64,000 bases of DNA from Bacillota bacterium. Its GTDB lineage: Bacteria; Bacillota; Desulfotomaculia; Desulfotomaculales; Desulforudaceae. The notes below the pieces were generated by a model that was given only the letters and a program-made list of their open reading frames with translations, ran no database searches and was not told where the DNA came from. Of the stretch, positions 26,249 to 36,600 are shown piece by piece (position 1 is the first letter of the stretch; each line of letters starts with the position of its first letter). A program made the position numbers and the translations under genes. The stretch spans positions 1 through 64,000 of the forward strand of contig JBFLXL010000004.1 in assembly GCA_040757205.1 (NCBI GenBank). The letters are read 5' to 3'.

Positions 26249-27844
26249 CTACGGCGCCGCCTGGGCGTCGGTGGTGCTGTTTTCCTTGAGCTTCAGGATC
26301 CCGTAGGCGAAGCTGTCTGCCAGGGCCTGCCAGCTGGCCTCGATGATGTTGGGAGAAACCCCCACCGTGCCCCAGGATTTCCGGCCGTCCCCGGTCTCGA
26401 TCAGCACCCGGACCACCGCCTGGGTGCCCTCTTTCTCGTCCAGGACGCGCACCTTGAAGTCGTGGAGCCGCATGTTCTTGATGCCCGGGTAGAACTGCTC
26501 CAGCGCCTTGCGCAGGGCGGCGTCGAGCGCGTTCACCGGGCCGTTCCCTTCGGCGGCGGTGTGCACCACCTGGTCGTTGACGCGGAGCTTGATGATCGCC
26601 TCGCTGTACACGTGCCCCTCGTCCCGGAGTTCGGTCAGGATGCGCATGGTCTCCAGCCAAAAGGGTTTGTGGTAGCCGTTGTAGGCCTTGCGCATCAGGA
26701 GCTCGAAGGAACCCTCGGCGCCCTCGAACTGGAACCCCTGGTGCTCCAGGTCTTTAAGCTCGCTCAGGAGGCGGCGGTACTCGGCGCTGTCCCGCTCCAG
26801 CCCGAGGTTCAGCTCGCGGTACTTGTACACCAGGTTCGACAGGCCGGACAGCTCGGAGACCAGCACGCGCCGCTTGTTGCCCACGCTCTCGGGCGGGATG
26901 TGCTCGTAGGTCTGGCGGTCCTTCAGGAGGGCGTTCACGTGGATGCCGCCCTTGTGCGCGAAGGCGCTGGTGCCCACGAACGGCTGGCGGGACTCCGGGC
27001 TCTTGTTGGCCAGTTCCGACACGTACCGGGAGAGGTCGGTCAGGTAGACCAGGTTTTCCTCGGGGATGCAGGCGAAGCGCTTCTTGAACACCAGGTTCGG
27101 GATGACGGTGCAGAGGTCGACGTTGCCGCAGCGCTCGCCGTAGCCGTTGATGGTCCCCTGCACCTGAACGCAGCCGGCCTCCAGGGCCAGGATGGAGTTG
27201 GCCGCCGCCAGGCCGCCGTCGTTGTGGGCGTGGATGCCGAGCGGCACGTCCAGGGCCCCGCGGACGTAGGCGACGATTTCTTTCAGTTCGGTGGGCAGGG
27301 TGCCCCCGTTGGTGTCGCAGAGCACCACCATGTCGGCCCCGGCGTCCTGGGCGGCGCGCAGCACGGCCATGGCGTACTGGGGGTTCGCCCGGTAGCCGTC
27401 GAAGAAGTGCTCCGCGTCAAAGAGGACCTCCAGCCTGCGGCCCTTCAGGAAAGCCACCGAGTCGGCGACCATGGCCAGGTTTTCTTCAAGGGTCGTGCCG
27501 AGCGCCCGGTAGACGTGAAAGTCCCAGCTCTTGCCGAAGATGGTCGCCGTGTGCACGCCGGAGTCCAAAATGGCCAGGAGGTTGGTGTCCTGGTCGGCGG
27601 GGCGGCCCGCCTTGCGGGTGCTGCCGAAGGCCGCGATCTTGGCCTGGCGGAAGCGCTCGTCCCGGATCTGGCGGAAGTACTCCAGGTCCTTGGGGTTCGA
27701 GCCCGGCCAGCCGCCTTCCACGTAGTGAAAGCCCATCCGGTCGAGCCGGCGAGTGATCTTGATCTTGTCCTCCACCGAGAAGGCGACACCCTCGCCCTGG
27801 GTGCCGTCTCTAAGAGTCGTATCGTAGATCTGGATTGCGCTCAC
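26249..27844 (-). CDS. cimA: (R)-citramalate synthase
   Basis: This 531-residue enzyme of the LeuA/DRE-TIM family condenses acetyl-CoA with pyruvate to citramalate, the first step of threonine-independent isoleucine synthesis. Visible are YDTTLRDGTQGEG (N-terminal DRE motif region), VEGGWPGSNPKD, and CDTNGGTLPTE and HAHNDGGLAAAN with the metal-binding histidines. The VEGGWPGSNPKD and NPQYAMAVL segments favour the CimA type over isopropylmalate synthase. The C-terminal regulatory domain is present. It is the last gene of the branched-chain operon, 34 bases after leuD. A GTG start with AGGAG before it is used. Confidence 0.88.
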   Translation of the reverse strand: MSAIQIYDTTLRDGTQGEGVAFSVEDKIKITRRLDRMGFHYVEGGWPGSNPKDLEYFRQIRDERFRQAKIAAFGSTRKAGRPADQDTNLLAILDSGVHTATIFGKSWDFHVYRALGTTLEENLAMVADSVAFLKGRRLEVLFDAEHFFDGYRANPQYAMAVLRAAQDAGADMVVLCDTNGGTLPTELKEIVAYVRGALDVPLGIHAHNDGGLAAANSILALEAGCVQVQGTINGYGERCGNVDLCTVIPNLVFKKRFACIPEENLVYLTDLSRYVSELANKSPESRQPFVGTSAFAHKGGIHVNALLKDRQTYEHIPPESVGNKRRVLVSELSGLSNLVYKYRELNLGLERDSAEYRRLLSELKDLEHQGFQFEGAEGSFELLMRKAYNGYHKPFWLETMRILTELRDEGHVYSEAIIKLRVNDQVVHTAAEGNGPVNALDAALRKALEQFYPGIKNMRLHDFKVRVLDEKEGTQAVVRVLIETGDGRKSWGTVGVSPNIIEASWQALADSFAYGILKLKENSTTDAQAAP

Positions 27845-27878
27845 GTCGGTGACGCTCCTTACTTACAGCCAGTTTATG

Positions 27879-28373
27879 CTACTTGGCGAATTTCCGTCTC
27901 ACGTGCTCGATCAGTCCCCCGGCGGCGATGATCTCCTGCATGAACGGGGGGATGGGCTTTGCCTCGAACGCGGCGCCGGTGGTCAGGTTCCTGATGGTGC
28001 CGACGGCGGCGTCCACCGCCACCCGGTCGCCGGGGCGGATGCCCTCGACGGCCGCCGGGCACTCCAGGATGGGGAGGCCGATGTTGAAGGCATTCCGGTA
28101 AAAGATGCGGGCGAAGGTGCGCGCGATCACGCAGGACACCCCGGCCCCCTTGATGGCCAGCGGCGCGTGCTCGCGCGAGCTGCCGCAGCCGAAGTTGTTG
28201 CCGCCGACGATGATGTCGCCGGGCTGCACCTGGTCGGCGAACGCCGGGTCGGCGTCCTCCATGCAGTGCTTGGCCAGTTCGGCCGGGTCGGAAGTGTTCA
28301 GGTAGCGCGCCGGGATGATAACGTCGGTGTCGATATTGTCGCCGAACTTCCAGGCGTTGCCTTCGAGCTGCAT
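27879..28373 (-). CDS. leuD: 3-isopropylmalate dehydratase small subunit
   Basis: LeuD is the small subunit of isopropylmalate isomerase and acts with LeuC; the same pair can process citramalate for isoleucine. The 164-residue product shows the aconitase swivel-domain motifs [14 protein letters not shown] and [13 protein letters not shown]. The ATG lies 2 bases after the leuC stop, so the two are coupled. The longer open frame upstream lies inside leuC and is not used. Its length is normal for the short bacterial/archaeal LeuD type. Confidence 0.95.
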   Translation of the reverse strand: MQLEGNAWKFGDNIDTDVIIPARYLNTSDPAELAKHCMEDADPAFADQVQPGDIIVGGNNFGCGSSREHAPLAIKGAGVSCVIARTFARIFYRNAFNIGLPILECPAAVEGIRPGDRVAVDAAVGTIRNLTTGAAFEAKPIPPFMQEIIAAGGLIEHVRRKFAK

Positions 28374-28375
28374 CG

Positions 28376-29638
28376 TTATACCACCTCTCCGGGATGGGCA
28401 ATGCGGCCGAGTACCGCCGAGGCGGCCGCCACTGCCGGGTTGGTCAGGTACACTTCGCTTTCGGGGTGGCCCATGCGGCCCACGAAGTTGCGGTTGGTGG
28501 TGGCCACCGCCCGCTCGCCGCGCGCCAGCACGCCCATATGCCCGCCCAGGCACGGGCCGCAGGTGGGGGTGCTCACCGCCGCGCCCGCCTGCACGAAGAT
28601 GGACAGCAGGCCCTCCTCCAGCGCTTGGCGGTAGATCTCCTGGGTGCCGGGGAACACGATCAGGCGCACGTGGGGGTGCACCTGGCGGCGCTCCAGCACC
28701 CGGGCGGCGAGGCGCAGGTCGTCCATGCGGCCGTTGGTGCACGAGCCGATGACCACCTGGTCGATGTCCACGCGGCCGGCCTCGGTCACCGGCCGGGTGT
28801 TGTCCGGCGAGTGCGGGAAGGCCACCTGGGGTTCGAGTTTCGAGACGTCGTAGGTGACCGTGCGGGCGTAGGCCGCATCCGGGTCGCTGGCGAACAGCGC
28901 GAAGGGGCGGCGGGTCCGGCCGTGCACGTACTCCAGGGTCCGGAGGTCCGGCGCGATGATCCCGTTTTTCGCCCCGGCCTCGATGGCCATGTTCGCCATG
29001 GTAAACCGGCCGTCCATGGAGAGGTGCGCGATGGCGGGGCCGGTGAACTCCATGGCCTGGTAGAGCGCGCCCTCCACGCCGATGTCGCCGATGGTGTGGA
29101 GGATCAGGTCCTTGCCACCCACCCACTCGGGCAGCTCGCCCTCGTAGACGAACTTGACGGACTCGGGCACCTTGAACCAGGTCTCGCCCAGGGCCATGGC
29201 CGCGGCCAGGTCGGTGGAACCCACCCCGGTGGCGAAGGCGCCGAGCGCGCCGTAGGTGCAGGTGTGCGAGTCGGCCCCGATGACCACGTCGCCCGGGCCC
29301 ACCAGGCCCTGCTCGGGCAGGAGGCAGTGCTCGATGCCCATGCGGCCGACCTCGAAGTAGTGGGTCAGGCCCTGGCGGCGGGCGAATTCCCGCATCTCCT
29401 TGGCCTGCTCGGCCGACTTGATGTCCTTGTTGGGCGTGAAGTGGTCGGGCACCAGGTACACCCGGTCCGGGTCGAACACGCGCTCGACCCCGATCTTCTC
29501 GAACTCGCGGATGGCGAGCGGCGCGGTGATGTCGTTGCCGAGGACGGCGTCCACCCGGGCGGAGATCAGTTCACCGGGCGCCACGCGGCCGCGGCCGGCG
29601 GCGCGGGCCAGAATCTTTTCCGTGATGGTCATACCCAA
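28376..29638 (-). CDS. leuC: 3-isopropylmalate dehydratase large subunit
   Basis: LeuC carries the 4Fe-4S cluster of isopropylmalate isomerase. The 420-residue length fits the short LeuC/homoaconitase-like class found in clostridia and archaea. Cluster cysteines are visible in [13 protein letters not shown] and in [10 protein letters not shown]. The substrate region [14 protein letters not shown] is intact. A TTG start is spaced about 10 bases from GGAGG; an ATG two codons inside is the alternative. It is separated from leuA by 342 bases of repeat-containing DNA, the only large gap in the operon, so it may have additional control. Confidence 0.95.
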   Translation of the reverse strand: MGMTITEKILARAAGRGRVAPGELISARVDAVLGNDITAPLAIREFEKIGVERVFDPDRVYLVPDHFTPNKDIKSAEQAKEMREFARRQGLTHYFEVGRMGIEHCLLPEQGLVGPGDVVIGADSHTCTYGALGAFATGVGSTDLAAAMALGETWFKVPESVKFVYEGELPEWVGGKDLILHTIGDIGVEGALYQAMEFTGPAIAHLSMDGRFTMANMAIEAGAKNGIIAPDLRTLEYVHGRTRRPFALFASDPDAAYARTVTYDVSKLEPQVAFPHSPDNTRPVTEAGRVDIDQVVIGSCTNGRMDDLRLAARVLERRQVHPHVRLIVFPGTQEIYRQALEEGLLSIFVQAGAAVSTPTCGPCLGGHMGVLARGERAVATTNRNFVGRMGHPESEVYLTNPAVAAASAVLGRIAHPGEVV

Positions 29639-29653
29639 ACAGCAACAACCTCC

Positions 29654-29677
29654 AAAAAGGGGGACTGTCCCCTTTTT
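29654..29677. repeat. GGGGGACTGTCCCC palindrome flanked by A5/T5
   Basis: AAAAAGGGGGACTGTCCCC followed by TTTTT forms a perfect short hairpin in either strand. Related copies follow argB and rnr. It resembles an intrinsic terminator but recurs as a sequence-conserved family. Confidence 0.8.
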
Positions 29678-29807
29678 CTTTTACCTGCCGAATATTTGCT
29701 TAACCCCCAAAAATAGGGGCCAGGCCCCTTCTTTACCCGGCGGTTGGCTAGACCTTAGCCAGATGTGATTCGCACCCACTATATGACGCGACCTTGCTCG
29801 GTCGCAC

Positions 29808-29937
29808 GGACTGGCTCCATTTCCCGCAAGCAACTTTTCTTACCACGGCACAGTTGGCGCATAGGAAAACGGGGACTGGCTCCATTTCCCGCAAGCAGAT
29901 TTCCTGTCTCCGCACAGTTGACGCATGGGAAATGATG
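29808..29937. repeat. Two tandem copies of a ~65-base repeat
   Basis: GGACTGGCTCCATTTCCCGC begins at 29808 and again at 29873. Each copy is followed about 40 bases later by CACAGTTG(G/A)CGCAT(A/G)GGAAA. The copies are diverged, so this is not a recent duplication. No coding or structural role is evident. Confidence 0.75.
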
Positions 29938-29980
29938 CCTGTCCCCTTTCCCCGGTCAACCCGGATCAATGCTTCTTTTG

Positions 29981-31510
29981 TCAATCAAGTTTGCGCGTCT
30001 TTTCATCGTACACTATTTTGTTCATTATGTTAACGTAGGCCCGGGCGCTGGCTTCGAGCACGTCGGCGGACACGCCGCGGCCGGTGTAAACCCGGTGTTC
30101 CTCGTCGCGCATCTTCAGGGTCACGTTTGCCAGGGCGTCGGTGCCGCCGGTCACGGCGTCGATGACGTAGCTCACCAGAGAGTACTTGCGCCCCGTGGCC
30201 TTCTCGATGGCCTTGTAGGCCGCGTCCACCGGGCCGTTGCCACAGGCAGCCTCCTGGACGAACTCGCCGTCGACCAGGAGGCCGATCACCGCGGTGGGCT
30301 TCACCGTGGTCCCGCTGAAAACGTGCAGGTAGTCGAGTTCGTAGGTCGCCGGTACCTGACGGATGGTCTCGTCCAGGATCGCCTCCAGGTCCTCGTCGGT
30401 GATCTGCTTCTTCGAGTCGGCCAACTCCTTGAACCGGACGAAAGCCCGGTTCAGTTCCTCCTCGCCCAGTTCAAAGCCCAACTCGGTCAGGCGCTGGCGG
30501 AAGGCGTGGCGCCCGGAGTGCTTGCCGAGCACCAGGTTGGACCGGGTGATGCCGACCGCGGTCGGGCAGATGATCTCGTAGGTGGTCCGCTCTTTTAAGA
30601 CGCCGTCCTGGTGGATGCCGGACTCGTGCAGGAAGGCGTTCTTGCCGACGATGGCCTTGTTGAACTGGACCGGCATGCCGGTGAGCGTGCTCACCAGCTT
30701 GGAGGTCCGGTAGATTTCCTCGCACTGGACGCCGGTGATGAGGCCGTACTTCTCGCGGCGGGTGAACAGGCTCATCACCACTTCCTCGAGGGCGGCGTTG
30801 CCGGCCCGCTCGCCGATGCCGTTTACGGTGCACTCCACTTGGCGGGCGCCGTTGCGGACGGCGGCCAGGGAGTTCGCCACGGCCAAGCCGAGGTCGTTGT
30901 GGCAGTGTACGCTTACGACCACGTTCTCGATTCCGGGCGTGTGGTCCAGGACGTGCGCGATGAACGCCCCGAACTCGTCCGGCATGGCGTAGCCGACGGT
31001 GTCGGGGATGTTGACGGTGGTCGCCCCGGCGGCGATCACGGCGGCCAGCACCCGGCAGAGGTAGTCGGGGTCGGAGCGGAACGCGTCCTCGGCCGAGAAC
31101 TCCACGTCCGCGGTGTACCCCTTCGCGCGGCGCACGGCTTCGACCGCCGTCTCCAGCACGGCCTCGCGGCTCATCCGCAGCTTGTGCTGCAGGTGGACGT
31201 CCGAGGTGGCGATGAAGGTGTGGATCCGGGGCTGCTCCGCCTCGCGCAGGGCTTCCCACGCGCGGTCGATGTCCGCGGCGTTCGCCCGGGCCAGCCCGGC
31301 CACGCTGACGCCCCGCACCTCGCGGGCCACCGCCTGGACGCCCTTGAAATCGCCGGGCGAGGCGAACGGAAATCCGGCCTCGATGATGTCGACGTTCAGC
31401 CTGGCTAATTGGTGGGCGATCTGGAGCTTTTCCCGGATGTTGAGGCTCACCCCCGGGGACTGCTCCCCGTCTCTCAAGGTCGTGTCAAAGATGTATACGC
31501 GCTCGCTCAT
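29981..31510 (-). CDS. leuA: 2-isopropylmalate synthase
   Basis: LeuA condenses acetyl-CoA with 2-ketoisovalerate, the committed step of leucine synthesis. The 509-residue product begins [20 protein letters not shown] and shows [11 protein letters not shown], the metal site [15 protein letters not shown] and the [14 protein letters not shown] motif. A C-terminal LeuA regulatory domain (about residues 370-509) is present, so leucine feedback is likely. I chose the ATG at MSERVY because GGGGGTGGG precedes it; an eight-codon upstream extension has no such site. It follows ilvC by 30 bases. Confidence 0.95.
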   Translation of the reverse strand: MSERVYIFDTTLRDGEQSPGVSLNIREKLQIAHQLARLNVDIIEAGFPFASPGDFKGVQAVAREVRGVSVAGLARANAADIDRAWEALREAEQPRIHTFIATSDVHLQHKLRMSREAVLETAVEAVRRAKGYTADVEFSAEDAFRSDPDYLCRVLAAVIAAGATTVNIPDTVGYAMPDEFGAFIAHVLDHTPGIENVVVSVHCHNDLGLAVANSLAAVRNGARQVECTVNGIGERAGNAALEEVVMSLFTRREKYGLITGVQCEEIYRTSKLVSTLTGMPVQFNKAIVGKNAFLHESGIHQDGVLKERTTYEIICPTAVGITRSNLVLGKHSGRHAFRQRLTELGFELGEEELNRAFVRFKELADSKKQITDEDLEAILDETIRQVPATYELDYLHVFSGTTVKPTAVIGLLVDGEFVQEAACGNGPVDAAYKAIEKATGRKYSLVSYVIDAVTGGTDALANVTLKMRDEEHRVYTGRGVSADVLEASARAYVNIMNKIVYDEKTRKLD

Positions 31511-31540
31511 ATTTCCCACCCCCAAAAGTCGCACTTGAAG

Positions 31541-32584
<1,044 letters not shown>

Positions 32585-32749
32585 CAGGCTTGTTTCCTCC
32601 TGTAACAAAAGGTGAGTCTCAAGAGTCTCCTGCCAGGGGTTCCCCGGCAGCATTCCCCGGTAGGGGTCCCAGACAGGGATCGGTCAGTAGGGATCCCGTA
32701 GAATCCCTCGTGAGTTCTACAGGCACGGTCTGCCTGCAACCCCCGTCTC

Positions 32750-33247
32750 CTAGTCTTCCACCAAAACGGTCCGGATCCCCCGCTGCATGGCGACCTTCCC
32801 GGTGCGCACCAGTTCCATGATCCCGAAGGGCTTCAGGGCGTTCTCGATGGCGTTGATCTTGCCCTCGTCCCCGGTCACCTCGACGATGCTGGTGTACTCG
32901 CCCACGTCCACGATGCGGCCCCGGAAGATTTCGACGATCTGCATGATGTCCCCGCGGGTGCCGGAGTCGGCGTTCACCTTGATCAGCACCAGTTCCCGGT
33001 CGACGTGGGGTTCATCCGTGATGTCGTGCACCCGGATCACGTCCACCAGCTTGCGCAGTTGCTTGGTCACCTGCTCCAGCACAGCCTTCTCGCCTTCGAC
33101 GACGATGGTCATCCGGGAGATGCCGGGGTCGTCGGTGCGGCTCACCGAGAGGCTGTCGATGTTATATCCGCGGCGGCTGAAAAGGCCGGCCACCCGCGCC
33201 AGGACCCCCGGGTTGTTTTCCACCAGGACCGAATAAGTGCTGCGCAT
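32750..33247 (-). CDS. ilvN: Acetolactate synthase small (regulatory) subunit
   Basis: IlvN (also called IlvH) activates the catalytic subunit and gives valine feedback. The 165-residue protein has an N-terminal ACT domain (YSVLVENNPGVLARVAGLFSR-type opening, RRGYNIDSLSV) at about residues 3-75 and the usual C-terminal domain ending in the ELVRTGKVAMQRG segment. The length is normal. It lies between ilvB and ilvC with gaps of about 90-165 bases. Confidence 0.95.
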   Translation of the reverse strand: MRSTYSVLVENNPGVLARVAGLFSRRGYNIDSLSVSRTDDPGISRMTIVVEGEKAVLEQVTKQLRKLVDVIRVHDITDEPHVDRELVLIKVNADSGTRGDIMQIVEIFRGRIVDVGEYTSIVEVTGDEGKINAIENALKPFGIMELVRTGKVAMQRGIRTVLVED

Positions 33248-33339
33248 TTTCTCCTACCCCCTCACCTTATCCTTCTCCCGAGTCGAACCGGCCAAAGCGC
33301 CGCGCCAGCGGGCATCCCGAACCCGGCCCGTGCGAAAAC

Positions 33340-34995
33340 CTAGCCGAGCATCCGGCTGATGGCCTCCCCGGGCGGGACAATCGGCATCACGTTCTCTTCG
33401 CGTTCCACGATGAAGTCCAGAAATACGGGCCGACTGGAGGCGATCGCCTGTTCCAGCGCCGGCCGCACCTCCGCAATTTTCTCGACCCGGATCCCCTCGG
33501 CGCCGAAGGCCTCGGCCACCTTTACGAAATCGGGGTTCACCAGCTCGGTCTGGGAATAGCGCCGGTTGTAGAACAGTTCCTGCCACTGCCGCACCATCCC
33601 CAGGTAGCTGTTGTTCAGGATGGCCACGTTTACGGGCAGTCTGTAGTTCACGGCGGTGGTCAGCTCTTGGATGTTCATCTGGATGCTGCCGTCGCCGGCG
33701 ATGTCGAACACCAGTTCGTCGGGGCAGGCCACCTGCACGCCGATGGCCGCCGGGAAACCGTAACCCATGGTGCCCAGCCCGCCCGAGGAAATGAAACTTC
33801 GGGGCCGGGTGATGCAGAAGTGCTGAGCGGCCCACATCTGGTTCTGGCCCACCTCGGTGGTCACCCGGTAGCGGCGGCCCTGCAGCATGTCCGAAAGCTC
33901 CCGGATCACGGCCTGGGGCCGCAAGCCCTCACGGCTGTGGTCCAGCGGGTATTCCTTTTTCCAACGGGCGATCTTTTCCTGCCAGGCCGGGTCGGGGTTG
34001 CAGGTCAGGTTCTTGATCAGGTCGACCAGCACGGTACGCACGTCGCCGGCGATGGAGATGTCCACCGGGACGTTCTTGCCGAACTCGGCCGGGTCGATGT
34101 CGATGTGGATCACCTTGGCGTGGGACGCGAAGCTCTCGACTTTGCCGGTGACCCGGTCGTCAAAGCGCACGCCGATAGCCAGCAGGAGGTCGCATTCGTT
34201 CACAGCGTAGTTGGTGTACCGCGCCCCGTGCATGCCGAGCATGCCCAGGAACAGCGGGTGGTCGCCCGGGAGACAGCCGATGCCCATCAGGGTGACCGCC
34301 ACCGGCGCCATGATGGTCTCGGCCAGCTTTTTAAGGTATTCGGACGCGCCCGAGTTAATCACGCCGCCCCCGGCGTAGATGACAGGGCGCTTGGCCTGGG
34401 CGATCAGTTTGGCGGCGGCGGCGATTTTGGCCGGCTCACCCGCGAGGCGGGGCATGTAGCCGCGCAGCCCTATCGGCCCGGGGTCCCGGTACTCGGTCTT
34501 CCCCGCGGAGACGTCCCGGGGGATGTCGATCAACACCGGGCCCGGCCGTCCGGTGGTGGCGATGTAGAAAGCTTCCTTCACGATCCGGGGCAGGTCGTTC
34601 ACGTCCCGGACCAGGTAGTTGTGCTTGGTGATCGGCAAGGTGATGCCGGTGATGTCGGCCTCCTGGAAGGCGTCCTTCCCGATCATGGTGGTCGGAACCT
34701 GGCCGGTGATGGCCACCATCGGCACCGAGTCCATGGCCGCCGTGGCGATCCCGGTCACCAGGTTGGTCGCCCCCGGACCGGACGTGGCCAGGCACACCCC
34801 GGGGCGCCCGGTGGCGCGCGCGTAGCCGTCGGCGGCGTGGGCCGCGGCCTGTTCGTGCCTGGTCAGGACGTGGAGAAGGTCGGAATCGTACAGGGCGTCG
34901 TAAATCGGCAACACGGCGCCCCCCGGGTAGCCGAAAATGACTTCGACCCCCTCGTTCTTCAGGCACTCCACCAGTATTTGTCCACCGGTAAGCAT
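33340..34995 (-). CDS. ilvB: Acetolactate synthase large (catalytic) subunit
   Basis: This is the 551-residue thiamine-diphosphate enzyme that condenses pyruvate to acetolactate (valine, leucine) or with 2-oxobutyrate (isoleucine). Visible are VIFGYPGGAVLPIYDAL with the catalytic-loop Glu region at RHEQAAAHAADGYAR, the central FAD-binding domain and the ThDP motif GDGSIQMNIQEL...NNSYLGMVRQWQ. Biosynthetic rather than catabolic type is supported by its length, FAD domain and neighbour ilvN. The ATG follows GGAGTGAGGAC. Confidence 0.96.
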   Translation of the reverse strand: MLTGGQILVECLKNEGVEVIFGYPGGAVLPIYDALYDSDLLHVLTRHEQAAAHAADGYARATGRPGVCLATSGPGATNLVTGIATAAMDSVPMVAITGQVPTTMIGKDAFQEADITGITLPITKHNYLVRDVNDLPRIVKEAFYIATTGRPGPVLIDIPRDVSAGKTEYRDPGPIGLRGYMPRLAGEPAKIAAAAKLIAQAKRPVIYAGGGVINSGASEYLKKLAETIMAPVAVTLMGIGCLPGDHPLFLGMLGMHGARYTNYAVNECDLLLAIGVRFDDRVTGKVESFASHAKVIHIDIDPAEFGKNVPVDISIAGDVRTVLVDLIKNLTCNPDPAWQEKIARWKKEYPLDHSREGLRPQAVIRELSDMLQGRRYRVTTEVGQNQMWAAQHFCITRPRSFISSGGLGTMGYGFPAAIGVQVACPDELVFDIAGDGSIQMNIQELTTAVNYRLPVNVAILNNSYLGMVRQWQELFYNRRYSQTELVNPDFVKVAEAFGAEGIRVEKIAEVRPALEQAIASSRPVFLDFIVEREENVMPIVPPGEAISRMLG

Positions 34996-35186
34996 GTCCT
35001 CACTCCTTCCTCATTCCGGGAATTACTCCCTGATGATCGCCTCGCTGGCCGCCGAACCGACGAGCCGGGCTTAACGGGCGAGATAACCCCTGGTGATATT
35101 TCGAAGATTCAGGCCGGGCCACGGTGGCGCTCCATCCCGGGCGCCGCCGCCGAAGCTTTCACCACGGCACCGCCGGACTATCCCCT

Positions 35187-36068
35187 TTAGGCGGGGAAGA
35201 TCAGGGGGCCGTCGGTCTTGGTCAGTTCGCGGAAATCGGTGATCAGAATCCGGGTCATTTCTCCGGGCTGCCCGTCGCCGATGACGCGGGCGTCCACCTT
35301 GACCACTGGAATTACCTCGGCCGCGGTCCCGGTCAGGAAGCATTCGTCGGCGGTGTAGATGTCGTAACGGGTGAAAAGCGTCTCGACCACCTGAATGCCC
35401 CGCGCCCGGGCCAGTTCCATGACCGTGTTGCGGGTGATCCCCTCCAGGATGCCGATGTAGGACGGCGGCGTGATCAAAACCCCGTTCTTGATGATGAAGA
35501 TATTATCCCCTGTGGCCTCCGCGACGTACCCTTCGGCGTTGAGCATTACGGCCTCGATCGTCCCCGCCAGGGAGGCCTCGATCTTGGCCAGGACATTGTT
35601 CAGGTAGTTGAGGGACTTGATCCGCGGATTCACCGCCTCAGCCAGGTTCCGCCGCGTCGGCACCGTGACGATGTCCAGGCCCCGCTTGTAGAACTCCTCG
35701 GGGTACAGCTGGATGGACGCCCCGATGCAGATCACGGACGCCCGCGGGCACTTCTTCGGGTCCAGCCCCAAGTCCCCCACGCCGCGGGTGACGACCAGCC
35801 GGATGTAGCCTTCGCGCAGGCCGTTCCTGCGCATCGTTTCCAGGACCACTTCCGCCATTTCTTCCCGGGTGATGGGGATCTCCAGCAAGATCACTTTCGC
35901 CGAATCGTAGAGACGGTCGATGTGGTCCTGGAGCTTGAACACCCGGTTGTGGTAGGCGCGGATGCCTTCGAAGATGCCGTCCCCATACAGGAGCCCGTGG
36001 TCGAACACGGAGACCACTGCCTTTTCCTTGGGCAGAAATTCACCGTCCACGTAAATGACCAGACCCAT
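35187..36068 (-). CDS. ilvE: Branched-chain amino acid aminotransferase (class IV)
   Basis: IlvE transfers the amino group in the last step of valine, leucine and isoleucine synthesis. The 293-residue class IV PLP enzyme shows FDHGLLYGDGIFEGIRAY, RIKSLNYLNNVLAK with the PLP lysine (KSLNYL) and EATGDNIFI, then ECFLTGTAAEV. I chose ATG at MGLVIYVDG because GGGGAG lies 9 bases before it; upstream in-frame starts fall in the T-box leader. It is the first gene after the T-box. A D-amino acid aminotransferase is the main alternative, but context favours IlvE. Confidence 0.93.
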   Translation of the reverse strand: MGLVIYVDGEFLPKEKAVVSVFDHGLLYGDGIFEGIRAYHNRVFKLQDHIDRLYDSAKVILLEIPITREEMAEVVLETMRRNGLREGYIRLVVTRGVGDLGLDPKKCPRASVICIGASIQLYPEEFYKRGLDIVTVPTRRNLAEAVNPRIKSLNYLNNVLAKIEASLAGTIEAVMLNAEGYVAEATGDNIFIIKNGVLITPPSYIGILEGITRNTVMELARARGIQVVETLFTRYDIYTADECFLTGTAAEVIPVVKVDARVIGDGQPGEMTRILITDFRELTKTDGPLIFPA

Positions 36069-36124
36069 CTCTTTCATCTCCCCAGCGTTGTATTGTAGCG
36101 AATTCCCGGAAACAAACAAACCTC

Positions 36125-36430
36125 CGGTCCCGTGGCAGCCACAACTGCCAGGGACGAGAGGCTACGCTCGCGCGGTACCACCCTGGTTGCCGGCACCGTC
36201 GCCGGTGTCGACCGCTCTGCCGTGCCGGTTAGAGCACGGGGTTTTTTGGATAACGGGTTACCAACCCGGAAGCAACCTACTGACGCCGCTTAAGGCCTTT
36301 TCGGCCCCCCGGCGCTTTCAGCGCCCGGCTCCAGGGTGATCTCGGACCTGGGTCCCGCGCCGGTTTTCAGCTGCCCCGGCTCTCTGTGGCGGGCGATCGG
36401 CCAGGTCCTTCGTCCCTTTCTTCGCCTTTA
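36125..36430 (-). promoter_or_regulatory. T-box riboswitch leader of the ilv-leu operon
   Basis: The conserved T-box AGGGTGGTACCGCG is at 36171-36184. It is followed by a strong hairpin (GTCCCTGGCAG pairing with CTGCCACGGGAC) and a T-rich tract that would be the terminator. Stem I motifs lie upstream. A likely specifier is ATC (Ile) in GAGATCACC, with the codon at 36338-36340; this choice is inference. Known T-boxes let transcription proceed when the matching tRNA is uncharged, so the whole operon would respond to isoleucine shortage. Confidence 0.93.
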
Positions 36431-36455
36431 AACGCTGTGTGAAAAGTTATAGCCT

Positions 36456-36484
36456 AGTATATAGAAAGCGGAACCGGGTGTCAA
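36456..36484 (-). promoter_or_regulatory. Sigma-A promoter of the ilv-leu operon
   Basis: TTGACA (36479-36484) and TATACT (36456-36461) are separated by 17 bases, 6/6 and 5/6 matches to consensus. It lies just upstream of the T-box leader. Confidence 0.87.
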
Positions 36485-36543
36485 TGATTTTTGTGCCTTT
36501 CAACCTACTGTTTCAATGATTGGCTGTCGAAAACGGCCTCCCG

Positions 36544-36572
36544 TTGTGTTAGAATAGCACGTGTATTATAAA
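36544..36572 (+). promoter_or_regulatory. Candidate azlCD promoter
   Basis: TTGTGT (36544-36549) and TATAAA (36567-36572) are spaced by 17 bases and followed by AAAGGGGTGAG before the azlC start. It diverges from the ilv promoter about 60 bases away. Confidence 0.6.
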
Positions 36573-36600
36573 GCCTCGTCAAAAGGGGTGAGACCGGCCT

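Larger units (their letters stand above)
29639..29980. other. Intergenic region between leuA and leuC with two repeat types
   Basis: This 342-base gap has no credible gene. It holds one copy of the window's GGGGGACTGTCCCC palindrome near leuC and a two-copy tandem repeat of about 65 bases near the middle. No promoter was recognised. The palindrome followed by a T run could act as a terminator or RNA-processing site between leuA and leuC. Confidence 0.7.

Noticed and set aside
25853-27931. A 692-codon plus-strand reading frame opposite glmM and cimA
   Set aside because: It is antisense to two well-conserved genes and has the His/Val/Gly-rich composition typical of the complementary strand in GC-rich DNA.
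27879-29126. A 415-codon frame extending leuD upstream
   Set aside because: The extra 250 codons lie inside leuC out of frame. The true leuD start follows the leuC stop by two bases.
28394-29716. A 440-codon plus-strand reading frame opposite leuC
   Set aside because: It is antisense to leuC and has no recognisable motifs.
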